NCBI GenBank assembly: GCA_047921215.1
Contig: JBLRWO010000016.1
Location: 1 to 64,000 of the forward strand
Length of the DNA stretch: 64,000 nt
Direction: 5' to 3'
DNA from: RECM01 sp047921215
GTDB taxonomy: Bacteria > Bacteroidota > Rhodothermia > Balneolales > Cyclonatronaceae
Both the position numbers and the translations under genes were made by a program. Below, piece after piece: positions 26,549 to 34,711 of the stretch (position 1 is the stretch's first letter; each line of letters begins with the position of its first letter). The notes below the pieces were generated by a model that worked only from the letters and a program-made list of their open reading frames with translations, was not told the origin of the DNA and did no database searches.

Positions 26549-27864
26549 TTCTGGTTCTGAATGCACTGCCGGCAATGGCACTTGCACAAACTTCGTATGG
26601 AATGCCGGAAGTGGATGCCAGGACCTATGCCCTCTGGCAGGCGGCTGACTGGGACGGGCTCATTTCTGAAGGCCGTTCGGCACTGCGAAACGGCATCGAT
26701 TTTTACTACCTGCGCTACCGGTTGGGCGTGGCCTGGTATGAAAAGGGGAACTATCATCTTGCGATCAGGCATTTTGAAAAAGCGGCAGCATTCGATTACA
26801 GCGACATCACCCTGAAAGAGTATCTGTACTATGCCAACCTGTTTGCCGGCCGTCGAACAGAAGCAGCTGTTGTTGCCGATGGTTTCCCGGTTTCGCTCCA
26901 ACAGAAAACGGGTACTGAGAAAGGGACTGGCATATGGCAGTTCGATCTGTTCCTGAACCTGAACAGCGGAGCGGAGAAGTCGGTTACCGGGAACTATAAC
27001 CCAGGCGCTTTCGTCACTGATGATGGTTCCCAATCCATATCGGGCGGGCACCGGTATATCAGCCTGGGGCTGCAGCAGCAGGCTTCATCCAGTTTTTGGC
27101 TTTACCACGCCTACAGCGGTATGATCAAGCAGAATTTTGTGTATCCGGTTACCGCCGGAGTATCATCGGGCCGGACCAAAAGCACACTCTACCTGAACCA
27201 GTACTATCTTTCGGGTACCTGGCGTTCAGCCCGTAATCTCGAACTTTTTGCAGGTTTTCACTACCTGAACATCAGTTACCCGGCAGAACAGACCGTTTTC
27301 AGGCAGGGACGCAGTTATATGGTTTCCACCCGGTCTTACGAGCACGACTATCTGCTCTTTGCCGGAATCAGGCGGCATTTTACCGGCTTTACCCTCTCCT
27401 GGTCACCACAGATGTCGAACCTGAACAACAGGGTGCAGTACCAGCAGGATCTGACGGCCGCCATTTATCCGGCAGGCAATCTTAATCTGTACTTTATAAC
27501 CACCCTCGTACATCAGAACGGGGATTTGCCCGGGCAGAGCCGTGCCGACCGGTTGATTGCCGGTCAGCTGGCCGGAGCAAGGTTGCTGCCGTTTCTTTGG
27601 CTTGAGGCCTCAGCCACCCTTGGCAATATGCACAATTTCACCACTCACCAGGGCCTTGTTGTCTACAACAACAACGAGACGGTTACACAGCGGTACGGGG
27701 GCAGCGCCCTTTTCTACATCGGGAACACCTGGCTGCTGAGAATCGATTATAACCGTTTCAACAATGAAAGTCACTTCATCACCATCAGTGGCACTACTGA
27801 TCAGGCTGACCCTATATCATATTACACCCACTCATTAACTTTCGGACTGTCATGGATTTTCTGA
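26521..27864 (+). CDS. YaiO-like TPR plus outer-membrane beta-barrel protein
   Basis: This 447-residue protein has a signal peptide (MYRKIIPLLILVLNALPAMALAQ). A short TPR-like helical region (residues 35-120, with YYLRYRLGVAWYEKGNYHLA) is followed by about 300 residues of alternating aromatic-rich strands ending in TFGLSWIF, a terminal Phe typical of outer-membrane barrels. It resembles the YaiO family. ATG 26521 overlaps the end of the M23 gene by 28 bp. It is a likely export pore or surface partner for this operon's product. Confidence 0.75.
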   Translation: MYRKIIPLLILVLNALPAMALAQTSYGMPEVDARTYALWQAADWDGLISEGRSALRNGIDFYYLRYRLGVAWYEKGNYHLAIRHFEKAAAFDYSDITLKEYLYYANLFAGRRTEAAVVADGFPVSLQQKTGTEKGTGIWQFDLFLNLNSGAEKSVTGNYNPGAFVTDDGSQSISGGHRYISLGLQQQASSSFWLYHAYSGMIKQNFVYPVTAGVSSGRTKSTLYLNQYYLSGTWRSARNLELFAGFHYLNISYPAEQTVFRQGRSYMVSTRSYEHDYLLFAGIRRHFTGFTLSWSPQMSNLNNRVQYQQDLTAAIYPAGNLNLYFITTLVHQNGDLPGQSRADRLIAGQLAGARLLPFLWLEASATLGNMHNFTTHQGLVVYNNNETVTQRYGGSALFYIGNTWLLRIDYNRFNNESHFITISGTTDQADPISYYTHSLTFGLSWIF

Positions 27865-28475
27865 AATCAAAACTGCTGCTGACGGTTTTATTGCTCATTA
27901 TATCTGCACCATCGGCTCTTTACGCCCAGGATGCAGTAATTGAAGCCTTCCGGCAGAGTTACGGGCTTGAGCAGCAGGGCGAGTATAAAAGTGCTGCTTC
28001 CAGATTACAGCAGGTATACGAGCGCGACTCCTACGAACTCAATCTGCGTATTGGCTGGCTGCTATACCGGGCCGGGTCATTCAACGAGTCGGAAACCTAT
28101 TACCGCAATGCTGCAGCACTCAGGCCCTATGCCATAGAACCACGTTTCGGGCTGGCATGGCCGCTTTCGGCGCTCGGAAAATGGGATGAACTGATAACAC
28201 TATATGATGGAATTCTGGAAACCGATCCGCAAAATACCATTGCCAACTATCGCCTCGGCCTCATCCACTACAACCGGGGTGAATACGAGAAAGCCGATCG
28301 CTACATCGAAAAGGTAGTGAACCTGTACCCGTTTGATTACGATTCACTGCTGCTTTTCGCCTGGAATAAGCTGGCCCTGCAGCGAAACCGCGAAGCCAGG
28401 ATTCTGTTCGGCAGGGTCCTGTTATTCAATCCGGGTGATGAATCGGCGTTGCAGGGGCTGGAACAGTTAAAATAG
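27852..28475 (+). CDS. Secreted TPR protein
   Basis: This 207-residue protein has a signal peptide (LLLTVLLLIISAPSALYAQ) and four to five tetratricopeptide repeats covering residues 28-205 (for example YRLGLIHYNRGEYEKADRYI). It probably sits in the periplasm and binds partner proteins such as the barrel encoded just before it, with which it overlaps by 13 bp. It is the last gene of the operon; no terminator is obvious after it. Confidence 0.85.
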   Translation: MDFLKSKLLLTVLLLIISAPSALYAQDAVIEAFRQSYGLEQQGEYKSAASRLQQVYERDSYELNLRIGWLLYRAGSFNESETYYRNAAALRPYAIEPRFGLAWPLSALGKWDELITLYDGILETDPQNTIANYRLGLIHYNRGEYEKADRYIEKVVNLYPFDYDSLLLFAWNKLALQRNREARILFGRVLLFNPGDESALQGLEQLK

Positions 28476-28558
28476 GATACTGGTGGCGAATTGCACGATG
28501 TGCAGCGCTGCAGGATGCCTTCAGTGCCACATCGTTATCAGGCTTATAACCGCTTACG

Positions 28559-28831
28559 TCAGCGCCTCCTCGATATCAGGCTTACAACCGCCACAAAGAT
28601 TGCCGAACCGATAATGGACCAGACCACCGGAAAGGCGAAGGTTCCGGCCTTGACTACAAAAAATTCGGGCAGGGACATTTCACGGGCTATCCATCCACCG
28701 ATAAGGGCCCCGATAAAGCCGACTGCAATGGAAACAAGGCACCCTCCTCTTGAAAATCCTGTGATGGCCTGCCCAATGGCGCCGCAAAGACCTGCAATGA
28801 TCAATAAAAGAATTAAATCAATAAACGACAT
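28559..28831 (-). CDS. GlsB/YeaQ/YmgE-type small membrane protein
   Basis: This 90-residue protein has three hydrophobic helices and the glycine-rich pattern of the transglycosylase-associated family (GLCGAIGQAITG, VGFIGALIGGWIA). These proteins are often stress-induced and their function is unclear. It starts 3 bp after the stop of the class I amidotransferase gene, so it is probably the last gene of the amidoligase operon. Confidence 0.85.
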   Translation of the reverse strand: MSFIDLILLLIIAGLCGAIGQAITGFSRGGCLVSIAVGFIGALIGGWIAREMSLPEFFVVKAGTFAFPVVWSIIGSAIFVAVVSLISRRR

Positions 28832-28834
28832 GCT

Positions 28835-29644
28835 CTACTCCTGTTCATTCTCGTTATGTGTTGCTGCCAATCTAATCAATTTACGGAAAATCATCTGCTG
28901 GGATTTAACCTGGGGCAGATATTCGGGGTGCCACTGCACACCGAGTGCGAACGGATAGGATTTGTGTTCTACCGCCTGAACCACACCGGCCAGGTCTGTT
29001 GCTGAAAACCGGATATCGGGTCCTGGCCGGTTAACAGCCTGGTTGTGAAGACTGTTCACCAGGCAGGAATCCTTGCCGAAAATGGAACCGAGATGGGTTC
29101 CTTCCACAATTCTGATCCGTTTACGGGGGTAAACACTTTCAATTTTGGGCTCCTCTGTGTAAAAATCAATGATATCCGGGTGCAGATTGCCGCCCCAGTA
29201 CACGTTCAGGAACTGGGCGCCCCTGCAGATGCCGAGTATTGGCCAGTTTTTATGTACAGCGATATCGAGTAATTCATGCTCCAGCTTATCGCGCTCCAGA
29301 TCTACGGGAATTGTACCCAGGCTGAAAAGCCGGCGGATGATCATGATAACCGGGGCCATCAGCCAGGCAACGATTCCACCGCTCTCCTTTTCATCTCCGG
29401 CACCTTTTTTCTGGTGTTCGGCAATATCGTCGATGGTGTCGGCATAGCGTCCGGGATCGATATCGGCTCCCCCGCCTAAGATAAGGCCGTCAAGACTCTC
29501 CGGATCCACTTTTCTGCCGGGTCGGATTCTGATTGCTCTACCGCCGGCCCTCCATACCGCAATCCGGGTAAAAAACCATGCCGGATATCCGCCGCGATCG
29601 GGACCGGTTATGCCAATGGCGGGTTTATTCCGGCCTGAAAACAT
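28835..29644 (-). CDS. Class I glutamine-amidotransferase-like peptidase (C26)
   Basis: This 269-residue protein of the gamma-glutamyl hydrolase / PuuD-like family has the DGLILGGGADIDPGRY signature, nucleophile Cys in ILGICRGAQFLNV, LHNQAV and the His-Glu pair in GVQWHPEY. It probably cleaves a gamma-glutamyl amide. It overlaps the amidoligase gene by 20 bp; families of amidoligases are known to be paired with such hydrolases, so the two likely make and break the same amide bond. Confidence 0.85.
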   Translation of the reverse strand: MFSGRNKPAIGITGPDRGGYPAWFFTRIAVWRAGGRAIRIRPGRKVDPESLDGLILGGGADIDPGRYADTIDDIAEHQKKGAGDEKESGGIVAWLMAPVIMIIRRLFSLGTIPVDLERDKLEHELLDIAVHKNWPILGICRGAQFLNVYWGGNLHPDIIDFYTEEPKIESVYPRKRIRIVEGTHLGSIFGKDSCLVNSLHNQAVNRPGPDIRFSATDLAGVVQAVEHKSYPFALGVQWHPEYLPQVKSQQMIFRKLIRLAATHNENEQE

Positions 29645-30635
29645 CTTTGATCTCCTCCATCCATGTTTTGGCCCGGCTCACTAGTGGATGCTCAAGGCGA
29701 TACAGGAATTTCCGGGCCATGGAATCGAGTTTATCATGATCGCTGGCCAGCACTTCTACCGGCATCCATTTGTTCCATTCCAGGGTAAAACTCCAATCGG
29801 GTTCGTCAATCCGGCTGTTCGGCAGCCGGTAATGCAGTGTTGGCCTCTTACTTATTTTCTGATCGGGCAGCGCCTTCCTGACCCTCTCCTCGTCCATCCA
29901 GGCCAGTACGGGCAGCATGTCGAGCGGCCGGTTACGGGTGGGATTGTACGCGATATAGTCGTCAATGAGTTCTGCCGTTCCGGGATGATAGCCCGGTGTG
30001 AGGACATTGATGACATATTCTTCCGGAAATGGATCAATAAACGGTGTAATCTCCCTGGTAAGGTCGATTTCAAGTTCCTCTTTCAGAGAGTCGTACAGGA
30101 TCAGAAAAGATTTCAAATACGCGAGAACCGTTTCCGAATTCACGGATGGCAGTTCGGGATTCAGATGCAGCCCGAAAGCATAGAAAAAAGAGGCCCCTGT
30201 TCCTTTTGCACCTGTTTCGTAGATTTTCTTTCTGAGTGTCTCCATCTCCGGTATGGCAGAGACCGGTATAGGCGGGAATACAATTTCGAACGGTACCAGT
30301 TTTTCTGCCGCTGTGGCCATGAAATCCTCAATGGAATCGCCCAGGCCGGGTTCAATCTCATCCAGGCCAATTTTTTTAAAATAGTTATTGACCTTCATCT
30401 CCCGGAACAGCTCGGCATCCAGTTCCACTCTGAATTCACCGAACCGGGTCTCTTTAACCAGCGCTTCATAATTGCTTATTCTCTCGATTTTGCCGCGTAA
30501 AACCGCTACAATAGCTGCGGTAATCTCATCAAGTCCCAGACCACTGAACTCCAGTTCAAGACCTATCGTACGTTCCTCATCATTTTCATTGTACAATACG
30601 GGCGGCTTATGAAGGCCGGTATCGGAATCTGTCAT
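29625..30635 (-). CDS. Amidoligase (glutamine-synthetase-like fold)
   Basis: This 336-residue protein matches the Amidoligase_2 family. It has the N-terminal TIGLELEFSGL strand with acidic metal ligands, then FGEFRVELDAEL, LVPFEIVFPPIP and YAFGLHLNPELP, which line the ATP/metal site. Comparative studies of amidoligases (Iyer, Aravind and colleagues) predict that they join amino groups to Glu-like carboxylates in peptides or cell-wall compounds. It is first in a three-gene minus-strand operon with a C26 hydrolase and a small membrane protein. The substrate is unknown. Confidence 0.83.
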   Translation of the reverse strand: MTDSDTGLHKPPVLYNENDEERTIGLELEFSGLGLDEITAAIVAVLRGKIERISNYEALVKETRFGEFRVELDAELFREMKVNNYFKKIGLDEIEPGLGDSIEDFMATAAEKLVPFEIVFPPIPVSAIPEMETLRKKIYETGAKGTGASFFYAFGLHLNPELPSVNSETVLAYLKSFLILYDSLKEELEIDLTREITPFIDPFPEEYVINVLTPGYHPGTAELIDDYIAYNPTRNRPLDMLPVLAWMDEERVRKALPDQKISKRPTLHYRLPNSRIDEPDWSFTLEWNKWMPVEVLASDHDKLDSMARKFLYRLEHPLVSRAKTWMEEIKDVFRPE

Positions 30636-30771
30636 AAATTATTGATTATGTAAACAGGCAGGTGGTGCTCCTGAGGCTATTAATGAGCTAAATCGGTTTA
30701 TATCAAACCCTAAATTACCTATCTTTGAAGCAAGCAAAAAATGATGACATAATTACTGAAAGGATTTTGTT

Positions 30772-31200
30772 TTGTCCAAAGCAAAAAACGGCGACACCGT
30801 TAAAGTACACTATACCGGAAAACTGAACGACGGATCTGTATTTGATTCATCGGAAAACCGGGAGCCCCTCGAATTCCAGCTTGGCAGCGGCCAGTTAATA
30901 CCCGGTTTTGAAAAAGCGGTAACCGGCATGACCGTGGGTGAATCCACCTCGGTTACCATTCCCGCAAATGAAGCCTATGGCGAGGTTAACGACGAGCTTA
31001 TTCTGAGCGTTGAAAAAAACCGTCTCCCCGCCGACATTCAGCCAGAAGTCGGTATGCAATTGCAGGTACAACAGCCCAACGGGCAACCTGTTCCTGTAGT
31101 CATAAGCGATGTTACAGACGAACACGTAAAGCTTGATGCCAATCACCCACTGGCTGGCAAAGAACTGACCTTCGACATTGAAGTTGTCGAAATCGGGTAG
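30772..31200 (+). CDS. FKBP-type peptidyl-prolyl isomerase, SlyD-like
   Basis: This 142-residue cytoplasmic prolyl isomerase has VKVHYTGKLNDGSVFDSS at the N-terminus, an inserted IF chaperone domain (about 70-120) and LAGKELTFDIEVVEI at the end. The start is TTG at 30772: no ATG precedes the conserved part, AAAGGA lies about 8 bp upstream, and MSKAKNGD is the usual SlyD-like N-terminus. It lacks the His-rich tail of E. coli SlyD, so metal binding is not expected. Confidence 0.92.
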   Translation: MSKAKNGDTVKVHYTGKLNDGSVFDSSENREPLEFQLGSGQLIPGFEKAVTGMTVGESTSVTIPANEAYGEVNDELILSVEKNRLPADIQPEVGMQLQVQQPNGQPVPVVISDVTDEHVKLDANHPLAGKELTFDIEVVEIG

Positions 31201-31221
31201 GATATCTTCAGCAATACGGAG

Positions 31222-31248
31222 CCGGCTGCCCCGAAAGGCGGTAGCCGG
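31222..31248. other. Hairpin after the FKBP gene
   Basis: CCGGCTGCC pairs with GGTAGCCGG (one G-U pair) around CCGAAAGGC, 21 bp after the FKBP stop. There is no T-run, so it is at best a weak terminator or an mRNA 3' stabiliser. Confidence 0.45.
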
Positions 31249-31300
31249 ACCTCCACAGATTTGAAGGATGAGGGCCGTGACCCGTTTCGGCCTGTCATAA

Positions 31301-31587
31301 ATAAAAAAAGCCTTTTCCCCGGGGAGTCTCCGGCAGAAGAATCAAATTCTGTTCGAACTCAATCGCTTCATATAGGCCAACGAAACCCGTAGGTTTTGCG
31401 GCCGATCCGCAGCTCTTGTTCCCGCAGGAAAAGGCTGATATCCAATACGTACGTTTTAAACCGGGTCGAATTTGTTGGCTTTCGCCGGAACCTGAGAATT
31501 AACCCGCGGCTCCCGACACCGGACGGTATTGAACCTCAAGTCAAACTTCGTTTCCAATGTTTCTGTTTGACTCTGGTAGTAATTTAA
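31301..31587 (-). ncRNA. Candidate structured RNA, copy A
   Basis: This is one of two 287-bp elements of about 80% identity. Read on the minus strand it has a 5' stem GTCAAAC (31571-31565) with GTTTGAC (31546-31540), a hairpin GCGG-AUCGG-CCGC (31410-31398), a hairpin with UACG tetraloop (31396-31383), and a closing stem AGCCTTTTCC (31436-31427) with GGAAAAGGCT (31318-31309) followed by a T-run at 31308-31302. Compared with copy B, stems keep pairing through paired changes. No protein frame is shared by both copies. I do not recognise the RNA family. Confidence 0.6.
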
Positions 31588-32067
31588 TTAAAAAAATCCC
31601 GGTCACAATATGTATAAAAAATGTTCTCTGTAAGGTCATTATTATCTGATCTTAATTAGCTGCTTGTGCAACAAAAGGTAATCATTTTAAATAGATTCAT
31701 TCCAAATAATTAAGCCATGCGGATGCTCAGTCAGAGCAAAAAAAATTGAATCAACGGAAGCAAAAAGCTGTTATCCTTAATAAATAATGTCAGCTTCTGC
31801 AATGTTCCGGATTCCCGGTCACACCAGGGAAACAGCGAACACATGGAATTTAATCATAGCACCCCGGTAGAAAAACTTTCATCGCCACTTCCGATTTCTT
31901 CATAATTGCAGCTGACCGCACTTTGTTACAGAACCCTGTCTGTAATATTGTAGAAATGGCCCGGTTCAACCCCGGCCGGTTACATGATATCGTCGTCGTC
32001 AACATCAGAAAATGTGGCAACTCCAATCCCCCGCTGCCAGGTTAGCACATAAAAACCATTGGCTGAA

Positions 32068-32354
32068 ATAAAAAAAGCCTTTCCCGTGGGGAGTCTCCGG
32101 CAGAAGATTCAAGTTTTATTCAAACTCAATTTCCTCATATAAGCCGCATTATCCGTAGATTTTGCGACCGATCCGCAGCTCTTGTTCCCAATCGGAAAAG
32201 GCTGTTATTCGATACATTCGTTTTAAACCGATGTCTACCGAAGTGACTTGCGCCGGAACCTGTGAGTTAACGCAGACTCCCGACACCGGACGGTATCGAA
32301 CCTCAAGTCTGACTTCGTTTCCATTGTTTCTGTCTGACTCTGGTAGCAATTTAA
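32068..32354 (-). ncRNA. Candidate structured RNA, copy B
   Basis: This second 287-bp element is equal in length to copy A and lies 767 bp away. On the minus strand the 5' stem is GTCAGAC with GTCAGAC (32338-32332 and 32313-32307, one mismatch), where an A-T pair of copy A is replaced by G-C. The UACG hairpin (32160-32151) has ATC/GAT where copy A has ACC/GGT, again a paired change. The closing stem (32203-32194 with 32085-32076) precedes seven T. It lies 333 bp downstream of murB. The 31575-32067 spacer holds only AT-rich sequence. Confidence 0.6.
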
Positions 32355-32687
32355 CACTCTGCTGAACGAATGCAATATGTGCAAAAAATATATTTTCTAG
32401 ATCATTTCAAGATGATTTTCCGTAGTGTATTGCAGGGCAGTAAACAGCCTGATTTTATTTGAATTTATTATAAATAATTAATGTTTTATGCTCCTTGAAA
32501 AGGTACCACAAACCGATTAACACCGTGCCGGAACAGGATGCGGTTTACAGCTCGTTAACCTCAAAATATAAGGTCTAGATATACCATACTTTACTTCCGG
32601 GTGCGTGATTCCGAACTTTGAACTAACCGGATCTGGCGGGACTTCGCGTTTACCGATGGTGCCATCGTTCTTATACAAGATATACAC

Positions 32688-33707
32688 TTACCAGATATTC
32701 ACCTCAGGCGTGAGCGTGATATTGAATTTCGATTTCACCCCGTCTGTTATTTGCCGGGACAGTTCCAGGATCTCGCTGCCTGTTGCCTTGCCATAGTTTA
32801 CAAGAACCAGGGCCTGTTTATCGTGGGAACCGCTGTTACCGATCCGGCGTCCCTTCCAGCCAGACTGTTCAATAAGCCAGCCGGCAGGCACCTTTATATG
32901 ACCTTCACCGGACGGATACCCCGGAATGGCCGGAAACTGTTTTTGCAGCACATAAAATTCCGACTCTGCTATTACCGGATTTTTGAAAAAGCTGCCTGCA
33001 TTACCAAGTTTTGCGGGATCCGGGAGTTTGCTTCTCCTTATCCGGCAAACCGCTTCGCTTACGGCCCCGATCGTAAGATCTTCTACACCCATGGAATCGA
33101 GCGTACTTCGTATATCTCCGTAATCAAGGCGGAAATCCGGTTCCCGATTCAGCCGTAAAACGACATCGGTGATGAGATAGCGCCCTTTTTCCCTGTTTTT
33201 AAAAATACTGTCCCGGTATCCGAATTCACATTCATCGCTGCCGTAGGTGTGTATCTCGCCGGTTTCAAGTTCAACAGCTTCGAGCGAATCAAACACTTCA
33301 GCCAGCTCAACACCGTATGCACCGATGTTTTGTATGGGAGCCGCCCCCACATTACCCGGTATAAGCGACAGGTTTTCAATTCCCGCAAGTCCTTTTTCGA
33401 TACACCGCTCCACCAGGGAGTGCCAGTTGTGCCCACCACCTACCCTTAGCCAGACCTGGCCGGCCGTTTCCCTGATCACCTCCACACGGTCATCACGGTA
33501 GCGTATAACCAGGGCATTCACATCGCCCGTTAACAGGATATTACTGCCTCCGCCCAGAGGTTTCTTCTCCTGATTTTCGGCTGATTTGTCCTTCAACAGA
33601 GCGATCAGTTCATCCCTGCTTTTCGGATCTGCGAAATAGCGGGCTCTCGATTCAATGCCGAAAGTGTTCAGCTTTCTGAGGGAAACGTTTTCAAGAATCT
33701 CGGTCAT
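32688..33707 (-). CDS. murB: UDP-N-acetylenolpyruvoylglucosamine reductase
   Basis: This 339-residue FAD enzyme reduces enolpyruvyl-UDP-GlcNAc to UDP-MurNAc in peptidoglycan synthesis. It is a type I MurB with LGGGSNILL and LIPGNVGAAPIQNIGAYGVE for FAD binding, GYRDSIFK, the catalytic Ser in GNAGSFFKNP and the Glu in GWLIEQSGWKG. ATG 33707 is preceded by AGGTGG at a good distance; the frame stays open to a GTG at 33716. It stands alone on the minus strand. Confidence 0.96.
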   Translation of the reverse strand: MTEILENVSLRKLNTFGIESRARYFADPKSRDELIALLKDKSAENQEKKPLGGGSNILLTGDVNALVIRYRDDRVEVIRETAGQVWLRVGGGHNWHSLVERCIEKGLAGIENLSLIPGNVGAAPIQNIGAYGVELAEVFDSLEAVELETGEIHTYGSDECEFGYRDSIFKNREKGRYLITDVVLRLNREPDFRLDYGDIRSTLDSMGVEDLTIGAVSEAVCRIRRSKLPDPAKLGNAGSFFKNPVIAESEFYVLQKQFPAIPGYPSGEGHIKVPAGWLIEQSGWKGRRIGNSGSHDKQALVLVNYGKATGSEILELSRQITDGVKSKFNITLTPEVNIW

Positions 33708-34101
33708 CAGCACCACCTAATGTAGGTTAACATGAGCATTCAAACGGCATCGACACTACATTGAAACGCAATTACGCGGCATTTCAGCCAGCAGATTAAC
33801 GGATCGATTCCGGCTGAAATCACCTCCTGCGGTATCCCGGCAGGTTTCCGAATGAACCGGTCTAATATAGCAAATGTAATGCCGGTTAATAACCTGTACC
33901 CTGTCCCGGATGGTACAATGTACAACACCTTTCACTGCCGGTACAGGATCGGTTTATCAGGACTGCCGATAGTGTCCGATTTTTTTTATACTGCTACCAG
34001 TGGCAAGTTCATTTTCACATACCAAATAGTCTTGCCCGCAACGGATAAAATTACTTGCTCACCGGGACACTCATCACCTGAATGTCATTAACCGGACTGT
34101 T
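33708..34101. other. Gap without recognisable features
   Basis: The 394 bp between the divergent murB and the small plus-strand gene contain short frames only, none with convincing coding character. murB promoter elements must lie here, but I cannot mark a clear consensus. Confidence 0.5.
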
Positions 34102-34473
34102 TTGTTGCATGTGTTTCACAACGGATCAAAGCTGATTCTTCTGAACAGCAGTGCAAAAAATTCATACATTTATATGCCTGTTATATACATCGAACCCGGA
34201 GCGTTGCTGTACGTCACCGAAAAAAACGTACATGTACAGATACGCCTCAAAGCTGACGGACAACTGGATGTAGTTACGACAAAACCATCTGATACTACTG
34301 CTTTTGATGTATCTGAACAGGACGGCATCACCGTTTACACCGACAGGAGAATCGGGCTGGCCAGCGACCGTCAGATAGTGATAAGCCTGAAAAAGGGTTT
34401 GCTCGGACGCAGCCTTCATGCCCGCGTAACCCCGCTGACTACCGGCCCGGGATTTATGGGTACGCATCAGTAA
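34102..34473 (+). CDS. Hypothetical protein
   Basis: The open frame has 123 codons; the more protein-like part starts at an internal ATG (34174) and gives 99 residues (MPVIYIEPGALLYVTEKNVH...). This part has alternating hydrophobic strands and a charged middle, with no signal peptide or membrane helix. I recognise no family. The 24 residues before 34174 are less convincing, so 34174 may be the real start. It is not clearly linked to neighbours. Confidence 0.45.
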   Translation: MLHVFHNGSKLILLNSSAKNSYIYMPVIYIEPGALLYVTEKNVHVQIRLKADGQLDVVTTKPSDTTAFDVSEQDGITVYTDRRIGLASDRQIVISLKKGLLGRSLHARVTPLTTGPGFMGTHQ

Positions 34474-34493
34474 AACGGACGGAGCGCTTCGAT

Positions 34494-34532
34494 ACGACAT
34501 ACCGCACACGACATACCGCACACGACATACGG
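34494..34532. repeat. 14-bp tandem repeat
   Basis: ACGACATACCGCAC occurs twice in direct succession (34494-34507, 34508-34521), followed by a partial third copy to 34532. It is a short slippage repeat in the gap before the acyltransferase gene. Confidence 0.7.
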
Positions 34533-34711
34533 CTTATGGCAAGTACCCGGAAAGTGTGTTTGATAATATCGGGCGTAAATTCCATATTTTTATCTCTTGA
34601 CTGCGTAACATGCACCATTTACATGCTTAGAGCGAACATATTATTCAGTTCGTCTGATTATAATCTGCTGCTGCAACATCAACCTGTTATGTCATAACCA
34701 GCGACCACGTA

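Noticed and set aside
31396..31587. 63-codon plus-strand frame in RNA element copy A
   Set aside because: It is not conserved in copy B and overlaps predicted stems.
32149..32349. 66-codon minus-strand frame inside RNA element copy B
   Set aside because: The same frame in copy A has in-frame stops, and differences between copies do not favour third codon positions; RNA structure explains conservation better.
33852..34091. 79-codon plus-strand frame before the small hypothetical gene
   Set aside because: It has irregular composition, no ribosome site and no recognisable features.
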